From Enterococcus villorum (lineage in GTDB: Bacteria; Bacillota; Bacilli; Lactobacillales; Enterococcaceae): 43,861 nucleotides of DNA. Shown here one piece after another: positions 26,247-34,540 of the stretch (its first letter is position 1; every line of letters begins with the position of its first letter). The translations under genes were made by a program, and so were the position numbers. Location of the stretch: assembly GCF_007990225.1 (NCBI RefSeq), contig NZ_BJWF01000021.1:1-43861 (forward strand), given 5' to 3'. The notes under the pieces are model-generated. The model saw only the letters and a list, made by a program, of their open reading frames with translations, was not told the origin of the DNA and did not search any database.

Positions 26247-28375
26247 CTATGATTTATCTAATTGCGTAATAAGGATCGTTTTCATTCCCCGAGAAATGGC
26301 CGTGTACATTTTCTTTCTTTCACGAGAAGCATTGGTTGGTTGTTTTGACAGATAAAGAACGACATGATCAAATTCTAAGCCCTTAGAAAGACTTAATGGC
26401 AGAACTTGGATGTTTTTATTCATTACGTCTAATGTTTGGCGTAATGCTTCAGCATCCCCATCATCGAAGGTAATAACGGTTAAATTCTCATGATCTAAGT
26501 GTTGTTGCCTGTCATTTATTTTGTTTACCCATTGATCAAAAGTAGTAAAGGTAAAAAATTCTGGTTCTTTTCCGTGAGGTCGGACAGGTATAATCGCCAT
26601 TGTTTCATCTTCACCAGAGTATTGTTTAAACAGATTGGTAATGGCACCTGTGGAACGATAACTATTGACTAAATCATAGCGAGTCACGAAACGATTGGTA
26701 GCTAAAAAACAGTTTTCAATTTCTTCAAAGGAACTGGCAGAATTAAAAATCGCTTGATTCTCATCACCTACAAGCGTAAAACGAGTTTTTGGAAAGACTT
26801 TCAGCAACAATAATAACTGAGCAGACGTGTAATCTTGGATTTCATCAATCAACACAAACGTCTCTGATTTCGTTCTTTTTTCAATCATTGTATGGCGAAT
26901 GTGTAAACGAGCAACTGCTTCATCTAAAGTGAGTGGCACTTTTGGCACATACTCTTGATTCGTACAAGAATGATAAATCGTCTCAAGCATTAAATGCTCA
27001 TCAATAAAAGCCATCTGATTCAATTGCTCGGTTATATGTTTATATTTTCGTTCAAGTAACTGTTTCCCGTAGATGACTAACTGTTCCTGTGATTCATCAG
27101 TGATCAGTTGATGAAAGTATTTTTGTTGTGTTTCTTCGGGTAATGAAAGCAATTGATCTTTGATTGTATTGCTATTTGCTTGTTTTAACAAACGTTCTTC
27201 CCAATACCGCAACAACTGTTCTTTGGTGGCTTGGAGTTTTTCTCTCAGCTGTGGGTAATTTGGTGTGTTACGATAGATTTTCTTGATCACTTCTTTTGAA
27301 ATCACTACTTTGTCTTTCTTTTTGATGTCTAAAAAGAAATCTTCACGAGCAGCAAACAAGGAAGTAGATTGTTCGATTTGTTCAATAAAGGGACGACTTC
27401 TTAAAATTTCCGTTTGTTCATCTATTCTTTCTTGCGAAATCCGCTGAAAATAGCTCTCTTCTTGTTCGATTGGTTCAGAAAAAAGCTGACCGATAAATTG
27501 AAGCATCGTTAAATTCAGCGGATTCTTCTCTCCTAATGAGGGCAGAACCTTAGCGATATAATCGATAAATTGGTGGTTAGGCGATAAAATCAACACATCA
27601 TCAGAAGATAATTGTTGTCGATATTGATAGAGTAAATAGGCGATTCGTTGCATGATCGTTGAAGTTTTCCCACTTCCAGCTACTCCATTGACTAAAATAT
27701 TTTTGCTGGTTGTATCCCTGATAATGGTATTTTGCTCCGATTGAATAGTCGCTGTGATTGCCTTCATTTCAGATGTTTCATTTTGTTCTAAAGCATCTAG
27801 TAACACGTCATCTTGAATGGCAACAGACGTATCAAAAAAGTGAAGCAATTGATTTTTTTCAAGATAAATTGGCGCCGTTCATGAATATTCACGTCAATAG
27901 AATGCTGATTAACGATATAAGAAGAACGTCCTAATTCATTATTATAAAAAAGCGAAGCGATTGGGGAACGCCAATCATAGATTAAGGTTTCTTCTTGGCT
28001 ATTCGTAAAGTTGGCTGTACCGATATAAAATGCTTCTTTGTCGTCTGTGTCCTCGTCTAAAAAGTCGATTTCTATTTTTCCAAAATAAGGATTCAATAAT
28101 AACCGTTCCACTTTTTTCAATGATTCACTGGCAGACTGGATTTTTATATTCAATTGATCAATTTCTCGATTTTTCATTTCAATCATTGAATAAGTATCTA
28201 GGTTATCTAAATAACTATCAAAATTAAGGCGGATATCTTCTGACATCGTCTGGAGAGAGTCCATTCCAAAAGCATTTGTTTCTTTTAACAACTGTTCGTA
28301 TTCTGCTTTCTTTTCAAGTAACTGATGATAAACGACTGCAAGATGTTCTTCTTCAAGTTTCCGTGTGTTGACCAT
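26247..28375 (-). pseudogene. helD: helD, RNA polymerase-recycling helicase-like protein, frameshifted
   Basis: HelD uses ATP to free stalled RNA polymerase from DNA in Firmicutes. The frame is split. From the ATG at 28375 (AAGGAG upstream) the N-terminal half runs with an antiparallel coiled coil (about 5-80) and the block YIGTANFTNSQEETLIYDWR then SPIASLFY. It shifts after NIHERRQFILKK and stops at 27797. The rest (LLHFFDTSVAIQ onward) is in the -1 frame to 26247 and carries Walker A GVAGSGKTS, DEIQDYTSAQ, TLVGDENQAIFN and SLSKGLEFDHVV. The switch lies at a run of seven A (27858-27852). One more A would join both parts into about 709 residues, the length of enterococcal-type HelD. It is either a real inactivation, a base-calling error or a site of slippage. 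Confidence 0.85.
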
Positions 28376-28451
28376 ACACATTCTCCTTTTATATAAAGTT
28401 GTGGAACCGAGTAGTTTATCATTAATTGAATAAGAAAACAAGAAAAATTAT

Positions 28452-30107
28452 TTATTTTTGTGGATCAACTATTTCTTCCGGACGAACCGTATGATACAAG
28501 GCAAATGCGCCATCTAAGTTTTTCACTTTAAAACCCGCTTGCTTCAAGATGCGTTCAGCCAAATAACTGCGTAATCCGCTATGGCAACTAACCACATATT
28601 CTTGTTCAGGATCCAGTTCTTTGATACGACAGCGTAATTCATGTAAAGGAATATTCAAAGCCTTTTTAAATGCTCCATTTTTTAATTCTTCTTTGTTACG
28701 AACATCCAATAATATTTTCCCATTAGCTAAAGCGTCAGATAATTCATGCCATTGTACCATTTCACTGAGTCCTTCTGCTACATTCATCGCAACATAGCCC
28801 AACATGTTCACTGGGTCTTTCGCAGAACCAAATGGAGGAGCATAAGTAAATTCTAATTCTGGTAGATCAAAAATAGTTAAATTCCCCTTGATTGCTGTAG
28901 CTAAACTATCTATTCGCTTATCCACGCCTTTTTCCCCGATTCCTTGCGCACCATAAATCTCCCCAGTCTTAGGATTAAAAACTAGTTTTAGCAAAATATC
29001 TGTCGCTTGCGGATAATAACTCGCATGGTCTTTCCCTGAAACATGCACTACGGAAAAAGGTAAGTTGGCTTGTTTAGCCATTTTTTCTGTTAAGCCGGTT
29101 GATGCAGCCGACTGATCAAATACACGTAAAATCGACGTTCCCAAGCTTCCTTGATTTTTTCGTGGGATTCCTGCAATCGTATCAGCTACTTGACGTCCTT
29201 GACGATTAGCCGGAGAAGCAAGCGAAATCAAGGCATCTTCACCTGTGATTTGATGTTTGACGATGATCGCATCACCAACTGCATAAATGGATGGATCACT
29301 TGTTTGATATTGTTCATTCACAACAATTCCACCACGCATACCTGTTTTCAATCCAGCCATTTTGGCCAAATTACTATCTGGCTGCACACCAACCGATAAA
29401 ATCGTGAAATCAGTGTGAATCGTTGTACCATCGTTTAGCCGTAGTGTTTGTCCATTATTTTCAAATGCCGTCACAGCACAATTGGTTCGGACAGTGACTT
29501 TTTGTTTCGTCAATTCATTTTGAATATAACTCGCCATTTCTTCATCTAAATTTGGCAAAACGTGTGAAGAGAGTTCAATGATGGTTACTTCTAATCCACG
29601 TTTTTTCAAGTTTTCTGCCATCTCAAGTCCAATAAATCCTGCACCCACGACGACTGCTTTTTTTGGTTGTTTCTCAAGTTCCTCCATTACTAAATCAATA
29701 TCTGGTACATTCCTAATCGTATAAACATGGTCTGCTTCATCCAAACCAGCAATTGCAGGTTTAAATGGTTTTGCTCCTGGCGAAAGAAGCAAGACATCAT
29801 AATTTTCTAAGCTTTTTTTTCCACCAAAAGTAACTTCAATTCTTTTTTTCTCAGGAAAAATGGCGGTTACTTCATGATTAGGACGTACATCGAGTTGAAA
29901 ACGCGCAGCCAGTGTTTCAGGTGTTTGTACTAAAAGGGCGTCTCTTTCTTTGATTTCACCAGAAAGATAATAAGGTAAACCACAATTAGCAAAAGAGACA
30001 TACGGCCCTTTTTCCAACACCACGATTTCAGCCTCTTCGTTTAATCGACGCAATCGAGTTGCAGCAGACATGCCCCCAGCAACGCCACCTACAATAATGA
30101 TTTTCAT
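28452..30107 (-). CDS. CoA-persulfide/disulfide reductase with rhodanese domain
   Basis: FAD- and NAD(P)H-dependent pyridine nucleotide-disulfide oxidoreductase fused to a rhodanese domain, 551 residues. FAD motif GGVAGG is at 7-12, and the redox cysteine Cys42 lies in SFANCGLPYYLSG. The NAD motif is GAGFIGLEMAENL and the second FAD block YAVGDAI. After the dimerisation domain the rhodanese part begins near 460, with active Cys508 in CHSGLRS. The Cys42 plus rhodanese layout is that of CoADR-Rhd/CoAPR, which reduces CoA persulfide or CoA disulfide. It follows a single-domain rhodanese gene by one base, and both lie divergent to cstR, matching the reactive-sulfur cluster described for Enterococcus faecalis. 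Confidence 0.93.
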   Translation of the reverse strand: MKIIIVGGVAGGMSAATRLRRLNEEAEIVVLEKGPYVSFANCGLPYYLSGEIKERDALLVQTPETLAARFQLDVRPNHEVTAIFPEKKRIEVTFGGKKSLENYDVLLLSPGAKPFKPAIAGLDEADHVYTIRNVPDIDLVMEELEKQPKKAVVVGAGFIGLEMAENLKKRGLEVTIIELSSHVLPNLDEEMASYIQNELTKQKVTVRTNCAVTAFENNGQTLRLNDGTTIHTDFTILSVGVQPDSNLAKMAGLKTGMRGGIVVNEQYQTSDPSIYAVGDAIIVKHQITGEDALISLASPANRQGRQVADTIAGIPRKNQGSLGTSILRVFDQSAASTGLTEKMAKQANLPFSVVHVSGKDHASYYPQATDILLKLVFNPKTGEIYGAQGIGEKGVDKRIDSLATAIKGNLTIFDLPELEFTYAPPFGSAKDPVNMLGYVAMNVAEGLSEMVQWHELSDALANGKILLDVRNKEELKNGAFKKALNIPLHELRCRIKELDPEQEYVVSCHSGLRSYLAERILKQAGFKVKNLDGAFALYHTVRPEEIVDPQK

Positions 30108-30108
30108 T

Positions 30109-30420
30109 TTATTTTCCTCCTACTGTTGGTTCAAACCATTGATTCATTCCACCACGTACATTCATAACATCATATCCCATTTTCTTCAATTCTTTACTTG
30201 CTTGTTTGCTACGCATGCCAGACTGACAAATAACATAGACAGGTTCACTTTGTTTTCCTTTAAAACTTACGATACGCTGTAAAGGAATATTGATTGCTTG
30301 TTTAATATGCCCCCCTCGGTATTCCATTGGTGTTCTTACATCAATTAATTGAATCGGATTTTTCAATTTCTCCTTTAATTCAGTTGTTGAAATTGATTTA
30401 GTTGGTTGAAATAGCCCCAT
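30109..30420 (-). CDS. single-domain rhodanese (sulfurtransferase)
   Basis: 103 residues. Rhodanese fold with IQLIDVRTPMEYRGGHIKQA and active-site loop VICQSGMRSKQAS (Cys65), ending VRGGMNQW. It transfers sulfane sulfur via a cysteine persulfide. In-frame ATG at 30435 contains the ribosome binding site GGAGGT, which points to the ATG at 30420. It is the first gene of the minus-strand unit with the CoA-persulfide reductase, under a promoter with a CstR-type operator. Confidence 0.93.
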   Translation of the reverse strand: MGLFQPTKSISTTELKEKLKNPIQLIDVRTPMEYRGGHIKQAINIPLQRIVSFKGKQSEPVYVICQSGMRSKQASKELKKMGYDVMNVRGGMNQWFEPTVGGK

Positions 30421-30451
30421 TGTATCTACCTCCATATTTTTATTCTCTAAA

Positions 30452-30496
30452 ATACCTTACGGGGTATATTCAATACAAAAAAATGGGATTTGTCAA
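30452..30496 (-). promoter_or_regulatory. rhodanese-CoAPR promoter with CstR operator
   Basis: Perfect -35 TTGACA (30496-30491) and -10 TTGAAT (30473-30468) are 17 bases apart. ATACCTTACGGGGTAT (30452-30467), an ATACC-N-GGGTAT dyad of the CsoR/CstR type, follows immediately and would block initiation. Confidence 0.75.
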
Positions 30497-30533
30497 CTTT
30501 TTGATTTTTAAAAATCTACTAACAGTTTCATTC

Positions 30534-30563
30534 TTTACAAAATATACCATTATAGGGTATTAT
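30534..30563 (+). promoter_or_regulatory. cstR promoter with CstR operator
   Basis: -35 TTTACA (30534-30539), 18-base spacer, -10 TATTAT (30558-30563). ATACCATTATAGGGTAT (30544-30560) fills the spacer and touches the -10 box, so autorepression is expected. Confidence 0.75.
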
Positions 30564-30591
30564 CTCAATAGAATCAAAAGGAGGGGTTTAA

Positions 30592-30852
30592 ATGGAAATG
30601 AATAACAAGAATATTATCAATCGCCTCAAACGTACAGAAGGTCAAGTTCGCGGTATTCAAAAAATGATCGAAGATAATAAAGAATGTATGGACATTATGA
30701 CTCAATTAAGTGCTGTTCGTTCTAGTATTGATCGTGTGATGGGAATGATTGTTGCTGAAAATCTAAAAGACTGCTTTGAGCACCCAGAAAATAGCCCTGA
30801 AGAACAAGCAAAAAAATTAGAACAAGCCATCAATATGATTATTAAAAAATAA
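30592..30852 (+). CDS. cstR: CstR-type persulfide-sensing repressor (CsoR family)
   Basis: 86-residue all-helical repressor of the CsoR/RcnR family. RLKRTEGQVRGIQKMIEDNK is the family's basic first helix. The two sensing cysteines are Cys32 (NKECMDI) and Cys61 (LKDCFEH). The position of the copper-ligand histidine of CsoR is Asn57 (VAENLKDC), which is the mark of CstR. CstR forms inter-subunit di-, tri- or tetrasulfide links on exposure to persulfides and leaves the DNA. AAAGGAGGGG precedes the ATG. It is followed by a DsrE-like gene on the same strand and is divergent to the rhodanese unit. Confidence 0.92.
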   Translation: MEMNNKNIINRLKRTEGQVRGIQKMIEDNKECMDIMTQLSAVRSSIDRVMGMIVAENLKDCFEHPENSPEEQAKKLEQAINMIIKK

Positions 30853-30865
30853 GGAGCAAAATCAA

Positions 30866-31177
30866 ATGAAGGTTGTTTTCCACATTGATGAATTAACCAA
30901 ATGGCAAGAAACCAAAAATAATGTCAAAAATCTATTGAAAATCGCTCCTGAAGCAATAATCGTTGTGAGCGTCAACGGTCAAGGAATCACAGGTTATCTT
31001 GACCCTGTAAATGCAGAATTTCTTGAACTAGCGGTCACTTTTCATGCCTGCGCCAACGCTTTAAAAAGCAATGGACTATCAAAAGAAGCATTGCCTACTA
31101 AAGTAAAAATAGTACCTGCAGGAGTTTTAGATCTCATTGAGTTACAAGAAAAAGGTTTTGCGTATATCAAACCTTAA
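30866..31177 (+). CDS. DsrE-family sulfur-carrier-like protein
   Basis: 103 residues. The DsrE/DsrF/TusD-like fold is suggested by VVFHIDELTKWQET, IIVVSVNGQGITGYL and FHACANALKSNGLS, with the conserved Cys62 in the last. It ends VPAGVLDLIELQEKGFAYIKP, as usual for the family. It probably carries or relays sulfane sulfur with the rhodaneses, an inference from the shared CstR control. It starts 13 bases after cstR with AAGGAGCAAA and is in the same transcript. Confidence 0.88.
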   Translation: MKVVFHIDELTKWQETKNNVKNLLKIAPEAIIVVSVNGQGITGYLDPVNAEFLELAVTFHACANALKSNGLSKEALPTKVKIVPAGVLDLIELQEKGFAYIKP

Positions 31178-31231
31178 AAAACTGACCTTCTAAAAAGTTA
31201 AAATTTCTCTAACTTTGAAGGTCAGTTTGCG
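31178..31231 (+). terminator. cstR-dsrE terminator
   Basis: AAACTGACCTTC (31179-31190) pairs with GAAGGTCAGTTT (31217-31228) and AAAGTTA with TAACTTT inside. The T run is short. Confidence 0.7.
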
Positions 31232-31336
31232 TTTGCGATGAATACAATTTTAATTTATTTTTTGCAGAAAATAGTTTTCGCTTACTCTTTGAATAATTTT
31301 AGGGATTGGATCGTTATTTTTCATTAACTAACAGCA

Positions 31337-31885
31337 CTACTTTAATAATCTTCGGTATTCTAAGATATATAAAATGAATGATTGAAACAAGCTATAGGCA
31401 ATCACACCAAATATCCATTTGATCTCAGTTTCTGATAGTTTAGGAAACAGCAATAAAATAACCATACCACCATAGATAACTGCTGTTGCTAATTTGCCGT
31501 ACCATTTTGCACCATCTAATTTTACATTTTTGCTTAAACCAACCATACCTGCGATAAGCATAAAGCCTTCTTTCACAAGAAATAAACCTAAAACCCACCA
31601 AATCAGTGGCTGTTGCCACGCCATAGATAAAATCAATACCAGCTGTGTCAGTTTATCTGCCACTGGGTCTAATATTTTCCCTAATTCTGTCATTTGGTTG
31701 AATTTACGTGCAATAAAACCGTCTAAAAAATCAGTTATCCCTGAAATTACAATGACAATACCTGCATAAACAAAAGATTGTTCAAGAACAAAGTAAAGAT
31801 AAAGTGGTAATAAAAAAACACGGAAGATCGACAATAAATTAGGAATCGTTCCTATTTCTTTTTGCCAGTTTGATGTCCATTTCAT
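31337..31885 (-). CDS. CDP-alcohol phosphatidyltransferase (PgsA-like)
   Basis: Membrane enzyme of 182 residues that joins a CDP-activated lipid to an alcohol; PgsA makes phosphatidylglycerol phosphate. The full family signature is seen: Asp55-Gly56, Ala59-Arg60, Gly69, Asp73, Asp77 in DGFIARKFNQMTELGKILD and the following PVAD. About five to six membrane segments surround it. The longer frame begins with a TTG that touches the ribosome binding site AAGGAG, so the ATG at 31885 is used. Enterococci usually have another pgsA near recA, so this may be a paralog with a different acceptor, which the sequence cannot settle. It follows the MutS2-like gene on the same strand after about 70 bases. Confidence 0.85.
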   Translation of the reverse strand: MKWTSNWQKEIGTIPNLLSIFRVFLLPLYLYFVLEQSFVYAGIVIVISGITDFLDGFIARKFNQMTELGKILDPVADKLTQLVLILSMAWQQPLIWWVLGLFLVKEGFMLIAGMVGLSKNVKLDGAKWYGKLATAVIYGGMVILLLFPKLSETEIKWIFGVIAYSLFQSFILYILEYRRLLK

Positions 31886-31957
31886 TGGATACAACTCCTT
31901 TGTTCCAGTTTAACCTAAATCAAGACAAGTGCCAATTTTTTCCATGTTACAAAATTG

Positions 31958-33868
31958 TTAGTCGTTTTCCCCTTGTTTTTTTACTTTACGTTCCCGTGCT
32001 TCTTTTAACAATTGTTTGTGCGCTTTTTTTGATCCACGGAGCAAATCCTTTTCCCTTTTTCTTGTTTGAAAATCCGTAAATAACTGATCGAGCTCATACC
32101 CGTCTGGATAGAGTTGTTCTGCTGACATCTTTAAGTTGAGTCGCTTGCGTGGCACCATTATCATTTCTTTATTTAAGTAGATCGTTATCATTTCCTCACC
32201 CATATCTTCATACACTAAAGCTTCTTTTTGGTGCATCGTTGAAAGTACTCGATCTCCTTTTGAAAATAGTTGCTTTTTCTGTTTTATAGTTGGCTCTTTT
32301 GCTTTTACCACCTTAAATTCTTTTTTCTTTCTTTGATAATCTTTGTCATGAATATAGTGATTTGCTTGCTGGATCAACTTTTCGGACATATTCATCTTTT
32401 TAGCAATCCACAGTGCTTGACTTTCTCCAGTTTCTCCCACTTGAAGCAAATACTTTGGTTGTAATGCTTCTCGGTCAAAGGCCATTGCTGCTGGAATGAA
32501 ATCTTCGTGGTCATTAGCAAACTTTTTGATTTCACCGTAATGAGTGGTCGCTACAATCAGTGCTCCTTTTTCATACATGGTTTCCATGATGGCAACAGCT
32601 AAAGCTGCGCCTTCATTTGGTTCGGTTCCACTACCAATTTCATCAAGTAAAACAAGTGTATTTCTTTTTACTTTACGTAGAATTTCTGCGATGTTTTGCA
32701 TGTGGCCAGAAAACGTACTTAAGGCATTCTCAATATTTTGTTGATCCCCAATATCTACAAAAACTTCATCAAATACCGCTAATTCCGTCCCTTTTGCTGC
32801 AGGTACTTGTAAGCCAAACATGGCCATCAAAGTGAGCAATCCTACCGTTTTCAATACAACCGTCTTACCCCCAGCATTGGCACCAGTAATCACTAATCCA
32901 CGGTAATTGTTTCCAAGTTCAAAATCTAAAGGCACCGCATCTTCTGGTAATAAAGGATGCCTTCCTTGTTTGATTTTAATGTATTCTGCTTGGTTCACTT
33001 CCGGTGTAACACCTTGAATTTCACGGCTATATTTTCCTCTAGCAAAAATAATATCTAACCTTGTGACTGTTTCAATGATCAAGTCAATTGCTTGTTCTTG
33101 TTCGGCCAAAGCACCTGTTAGAAAGGCAAGAATTTGATATTCTTCCGCTATCTCTTCGGCTTTTAGTAACTGGTGATTCATACTGGCTTTTTCTACGGCT
33201 ACGGGTTCAATAAAAACAGTGGTTCCTTTATTTGACTGTTCAATGATATTTCCAGGCACTTTGTTTTTGTAACTAGCTTTAATAGGAATTGTATAATGTT
33301 CCCCTTTTTGAACAATCATTGATTCTTGGATCATTTCTTTATTATGCGGATGTCTCAAGAATTTCAACAAACGATCTTGGATTTCTTTTTCTGTTTGTTG
33401 TAATTGTTTGCGTACTTTACGTAAATTCCGTGATGCGTCATCACTGACTTTTTGATTCTTGATTTGTTGATAAATCAACTCTTCGATTGTTAATAAATCA
33501 AGCATGTTCTTACTATAAGCATGTAATAATGGGGTTTGATATTGATTTTTTTCAAAGAATCGTCGGATCATTCGGCTACTTCTTAAAAAATCGGCATACT
33601 CGATTAATTCCGCAGGCGTTAAGATCAAGCCTTTTTTCACTTGGGCTGTTAATGTATCAATTCTGGTCAATCCCATAAAAGGAACATGCTGATGACTGTC
33701 TAATATCAAGCGTGCTTCTTTCGTTTCTTCTTGACGTGTTCTTACTGTTTGTAAATTGGTTTGAATCGTCATTTCTTCAATACGCATTTTACTGTATTGT
33801 CCAATAGCACGTTTTTGGACTTCTTTTTTAATTTGTTCAAATTGTAATTGATCGATTGTTTGTTTCAT
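31958..33868 (-). CDS. MutS2-like ATPase lacking the Smr domain
   Basis: 636 residues of the MutS2 branch of MutS ATPases. Order: N-terminal core (MKQTIDQLQFEQIKKEV), long coiled clamp region (about 110-275), ATPase domain with Walker A GANAGGKT (329-336), Walker B LVLLDE (405-410) and ATTHYGEIK, then a KOW-like segment (FSKGDRVLSTMHQKEALVYE). Full-length MutS2 is about 785 residues and ends in an Smr nuclease domain. Here the end is a short basic tail (SKKAHKQLLKEARERKVKKQ) instead. It is therefore a paralog or shortened form; canonical mutS2 is expected elsewhere. MutS2 proteins act on recombination intermediates or collided ribosomes; the role here is unknown. The gene has a long structured 5' leader. 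Confidence 0.88.
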   Translation of the reverse strand: MKQTIDQLQFEQIKKEVQKRAIGQYSKMRIEEMTIQTNLQTVRTRQEETKEARLILDSHQHVPFMGLTRIDTLTAQVKKGLILTPAELIEYADFLRSSRMIRRFFEKNQYQTPLLHAYSKNMLDLLTIEELIYQQIKNQKVSDDASRNLRKVRKQLQQTEKEIQDRLLKFLRHPHNKEMIQESMIVQKGEHYTIPIKASYKNKVPGNIIEQSNKGTTVFIEPVAVEKASMNHQLLKAEEIAEEYQILAFLTGALAEQEQAIDLIIETVTRLDIIFARGKYSREIQGVTPEVNQAEYIKIKQGRHPLLPEDAVPLDFELGNNYRGLVITGANAGGKTVVLKTVGLLTLMAMFGLQVPAAKGTELAVFDEVFVDIGDQQNIENALSTFSGHMQNIAEILRKVKRNTLVLLDEIGSGTEPNEGAALAVAIMETMYEKGALIVATTHYGEIKKFANDHEDFIPAAMAFDREALQPKYLLQVGETGESQALWIAKKMNMSEKLIQQANHYIHDKDYQRKKKEFKVVKAKEPTIKQKKQLFSKGDRVLSTMHQKEALVYEDMGEEMITIYLNKEMIMVPRKRLNLKMSAEQLYPDGYELDQLFTDFQTRKREKDLLRGSKKAHKQLLKEARERKVKKQGEND

Positions 33869-33889
33869 ATTCTCTCCTTTGATTGAAGA

Positions 33890-34113
33890 GATACCTGTCC
33901 TAAAATAAATAAGACCTAGTAAAAAATAAAAGAATGGTTTACATCTTAAATAAGACGTACCCCATCCTTCATCATGACAAATTATTGGTTTTGACAGGTA
34001 TCATCTATAAGCATGCCAAATAAGCTTCTTGCTTTATTGGCTATTCAACTTACTACATTAGATACCTACTACACTCATCAAAATACCTCATTCATCTAGG
34101 TTTTATTTATTTT
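33890..34113 (-). ncRNA. structured 5' leader of the mutS2-like gene, pseudoknot candidate
   Basis: From the predicted start point (about 34114) the RNA begins with AAAATAAATAAAACCTAG (34113-34096), which pairs with CTAGGTCTTATTTATTTT (33919-33902), 17 of 18 positions. GATACCTGTC (34002-33993), inside this helix, can pair over ten bases with GACAGGTATC (33899-33890), just outside it, giving an H-type pseudoknot with only two bases between the 3' arms. An upstream AGGTATC (34067-34061) can compete for the same strand. Two local hairpins (34041-34015 and 33958-33941) complete the fold. No T-box motif or other known riboswitch core is recognised. It ends about 13 bases before the AAGGAG site. 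Confidence 0.6.
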
Positions 34114-34120
34114 CACTCTA

Positions 34121-34149
34121 ACTATAACAAGTTTGTATTTTAACGTCAA
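34121..34149 (-). promoter_or_regulatory. promoter of the mutS2-like gene and its leader
   Basis: -35 TTGACG (34149-34144), exactly 17 bases, -10 TATAGT (34126-34121) on the minus strand. The start point falls at about 34114, next to the first base of the long leader helix. Confidence 0.75.
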
Positions 34150-34353
34150 TTGATATAGAGAATTGTTTTATTTAAATAACATTTCCTTTTTTTGGTGCTG
34201 TACTTGCCAATAGTAATTCGTTCCAGATTTGTGGATTTATTTATTAAAGAATTGATGTTATTAATTATCCACATCAATTTTCATTAGTCTATTTATAGAA
34301 CAATCTTCTCGCTAATTAGACGAAGAATACTATATAAATTATTTGTTTTTTTA
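34127..34353. other. intergenic between the leader and the toxin locus
   Basis: AT-rich, no gene. One perfect DnaA box TTATCCACA is at 34265-34273, isolated and of doubtful meaning. Confidence 0.35.
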
Positions 34354-34362
34354 TGTTATAAT
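34354..34362 (+). promoter_or_regulatory. extended -10 promoter of the toxin mRNA
   Basis: TGTTATAAT is an exact TGnTATAAT extended -10 element. The -35 region is poor, as is common for such promoters. Transcription would start near 34369, about 88 bases before the toxin start. Confidence 0.65.
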
Positions 34363-34384
34363 CAAGGGGTAGAGAAGTGAAAAG

Positions 34385-34452
34385 ATGGTGGCTAATCTCT
34401 TGAAAAAGGGGTGATGCCTATGGTTCATCGCTTTATCCCTAGAAGGGAGTAG
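34385..34452 (+). CDS. two overlapping leader peptides ahead of the toxin
   Basis: ATG at 34385 encodes MVANLLKKG and stops at TGA 34412-34414. That stop overlaps the ATG at 34414, which starts MPMVHRFIPRRE and ends with TAG at 34450-34452, four bases before the toxin GTG. The toxin ribosome binding site lies within the second peptide. Such coupled leader frames are seen before other holin-like toxin genes and suggest translational coupling. Whether the peptides matter is unknown. Confidence 0.45.
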
Positions 34453-34456
34453 GCAA

Positions 34457-34540
34457 GTGTCAACTTTTGAAGCAATTCAGCTGATGATCGCTTTTGCGAC
34501 GTTAGTTTTGCTGATAATTGACTATAAGGACAAAAAATAA
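34457..34540 (+). CDS. holin-like type I toxin peptide
   Basis: 27-residue peptide: a short polar start (STFEAIQ), one hydrophobic helix (LMIAFATLVLLIID) and a charged end (YKDKK). The STFEAIQLMI start and the size fit the putative holin-like toxin family of Firmicutes type I toxin-antitoxin loci; the helix probably inserts in the membrane. The start is GTG, seven bases after AGAAGGGAG. The gene is followed by overlapping hairpins and a convergent antisense promoter, the usual layout of txpA/ratA-like systems. Toxicity is inferred from family and layout. Confidence 0.8.
   Translation: MSTFEAIQLMIAFATLVLLIIDYKDKK

Noticed and set aside
26247-28375. Firm claim of programmed frameshifting in helD
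   Set aside because: The A7 run is slippery, but no downstream stem was identified and a homopolymer error is as likely; kept as a question only.
33890-34113. T-box or other known riboswitch in the mutS2-like leader
   Set aside because: A GGATGGGGTAC stretch is only loosely like the T-box core; the GGTGGNACC element, a stem I and a terminator with a T run are all missing.
33902-34113. MITE with 18-bp terminal inverted repeats
   Set aside because: The arms fit, but there is no target-site duplication at the ends, and the left arm begins exactly at a predicted transcription start, which favours an RNA helix.
34265-34273. Single perfect DnaA box
   Set aside because: An isolated nine-base match in AT-rich DNA is expected by chance and has no neighbours.
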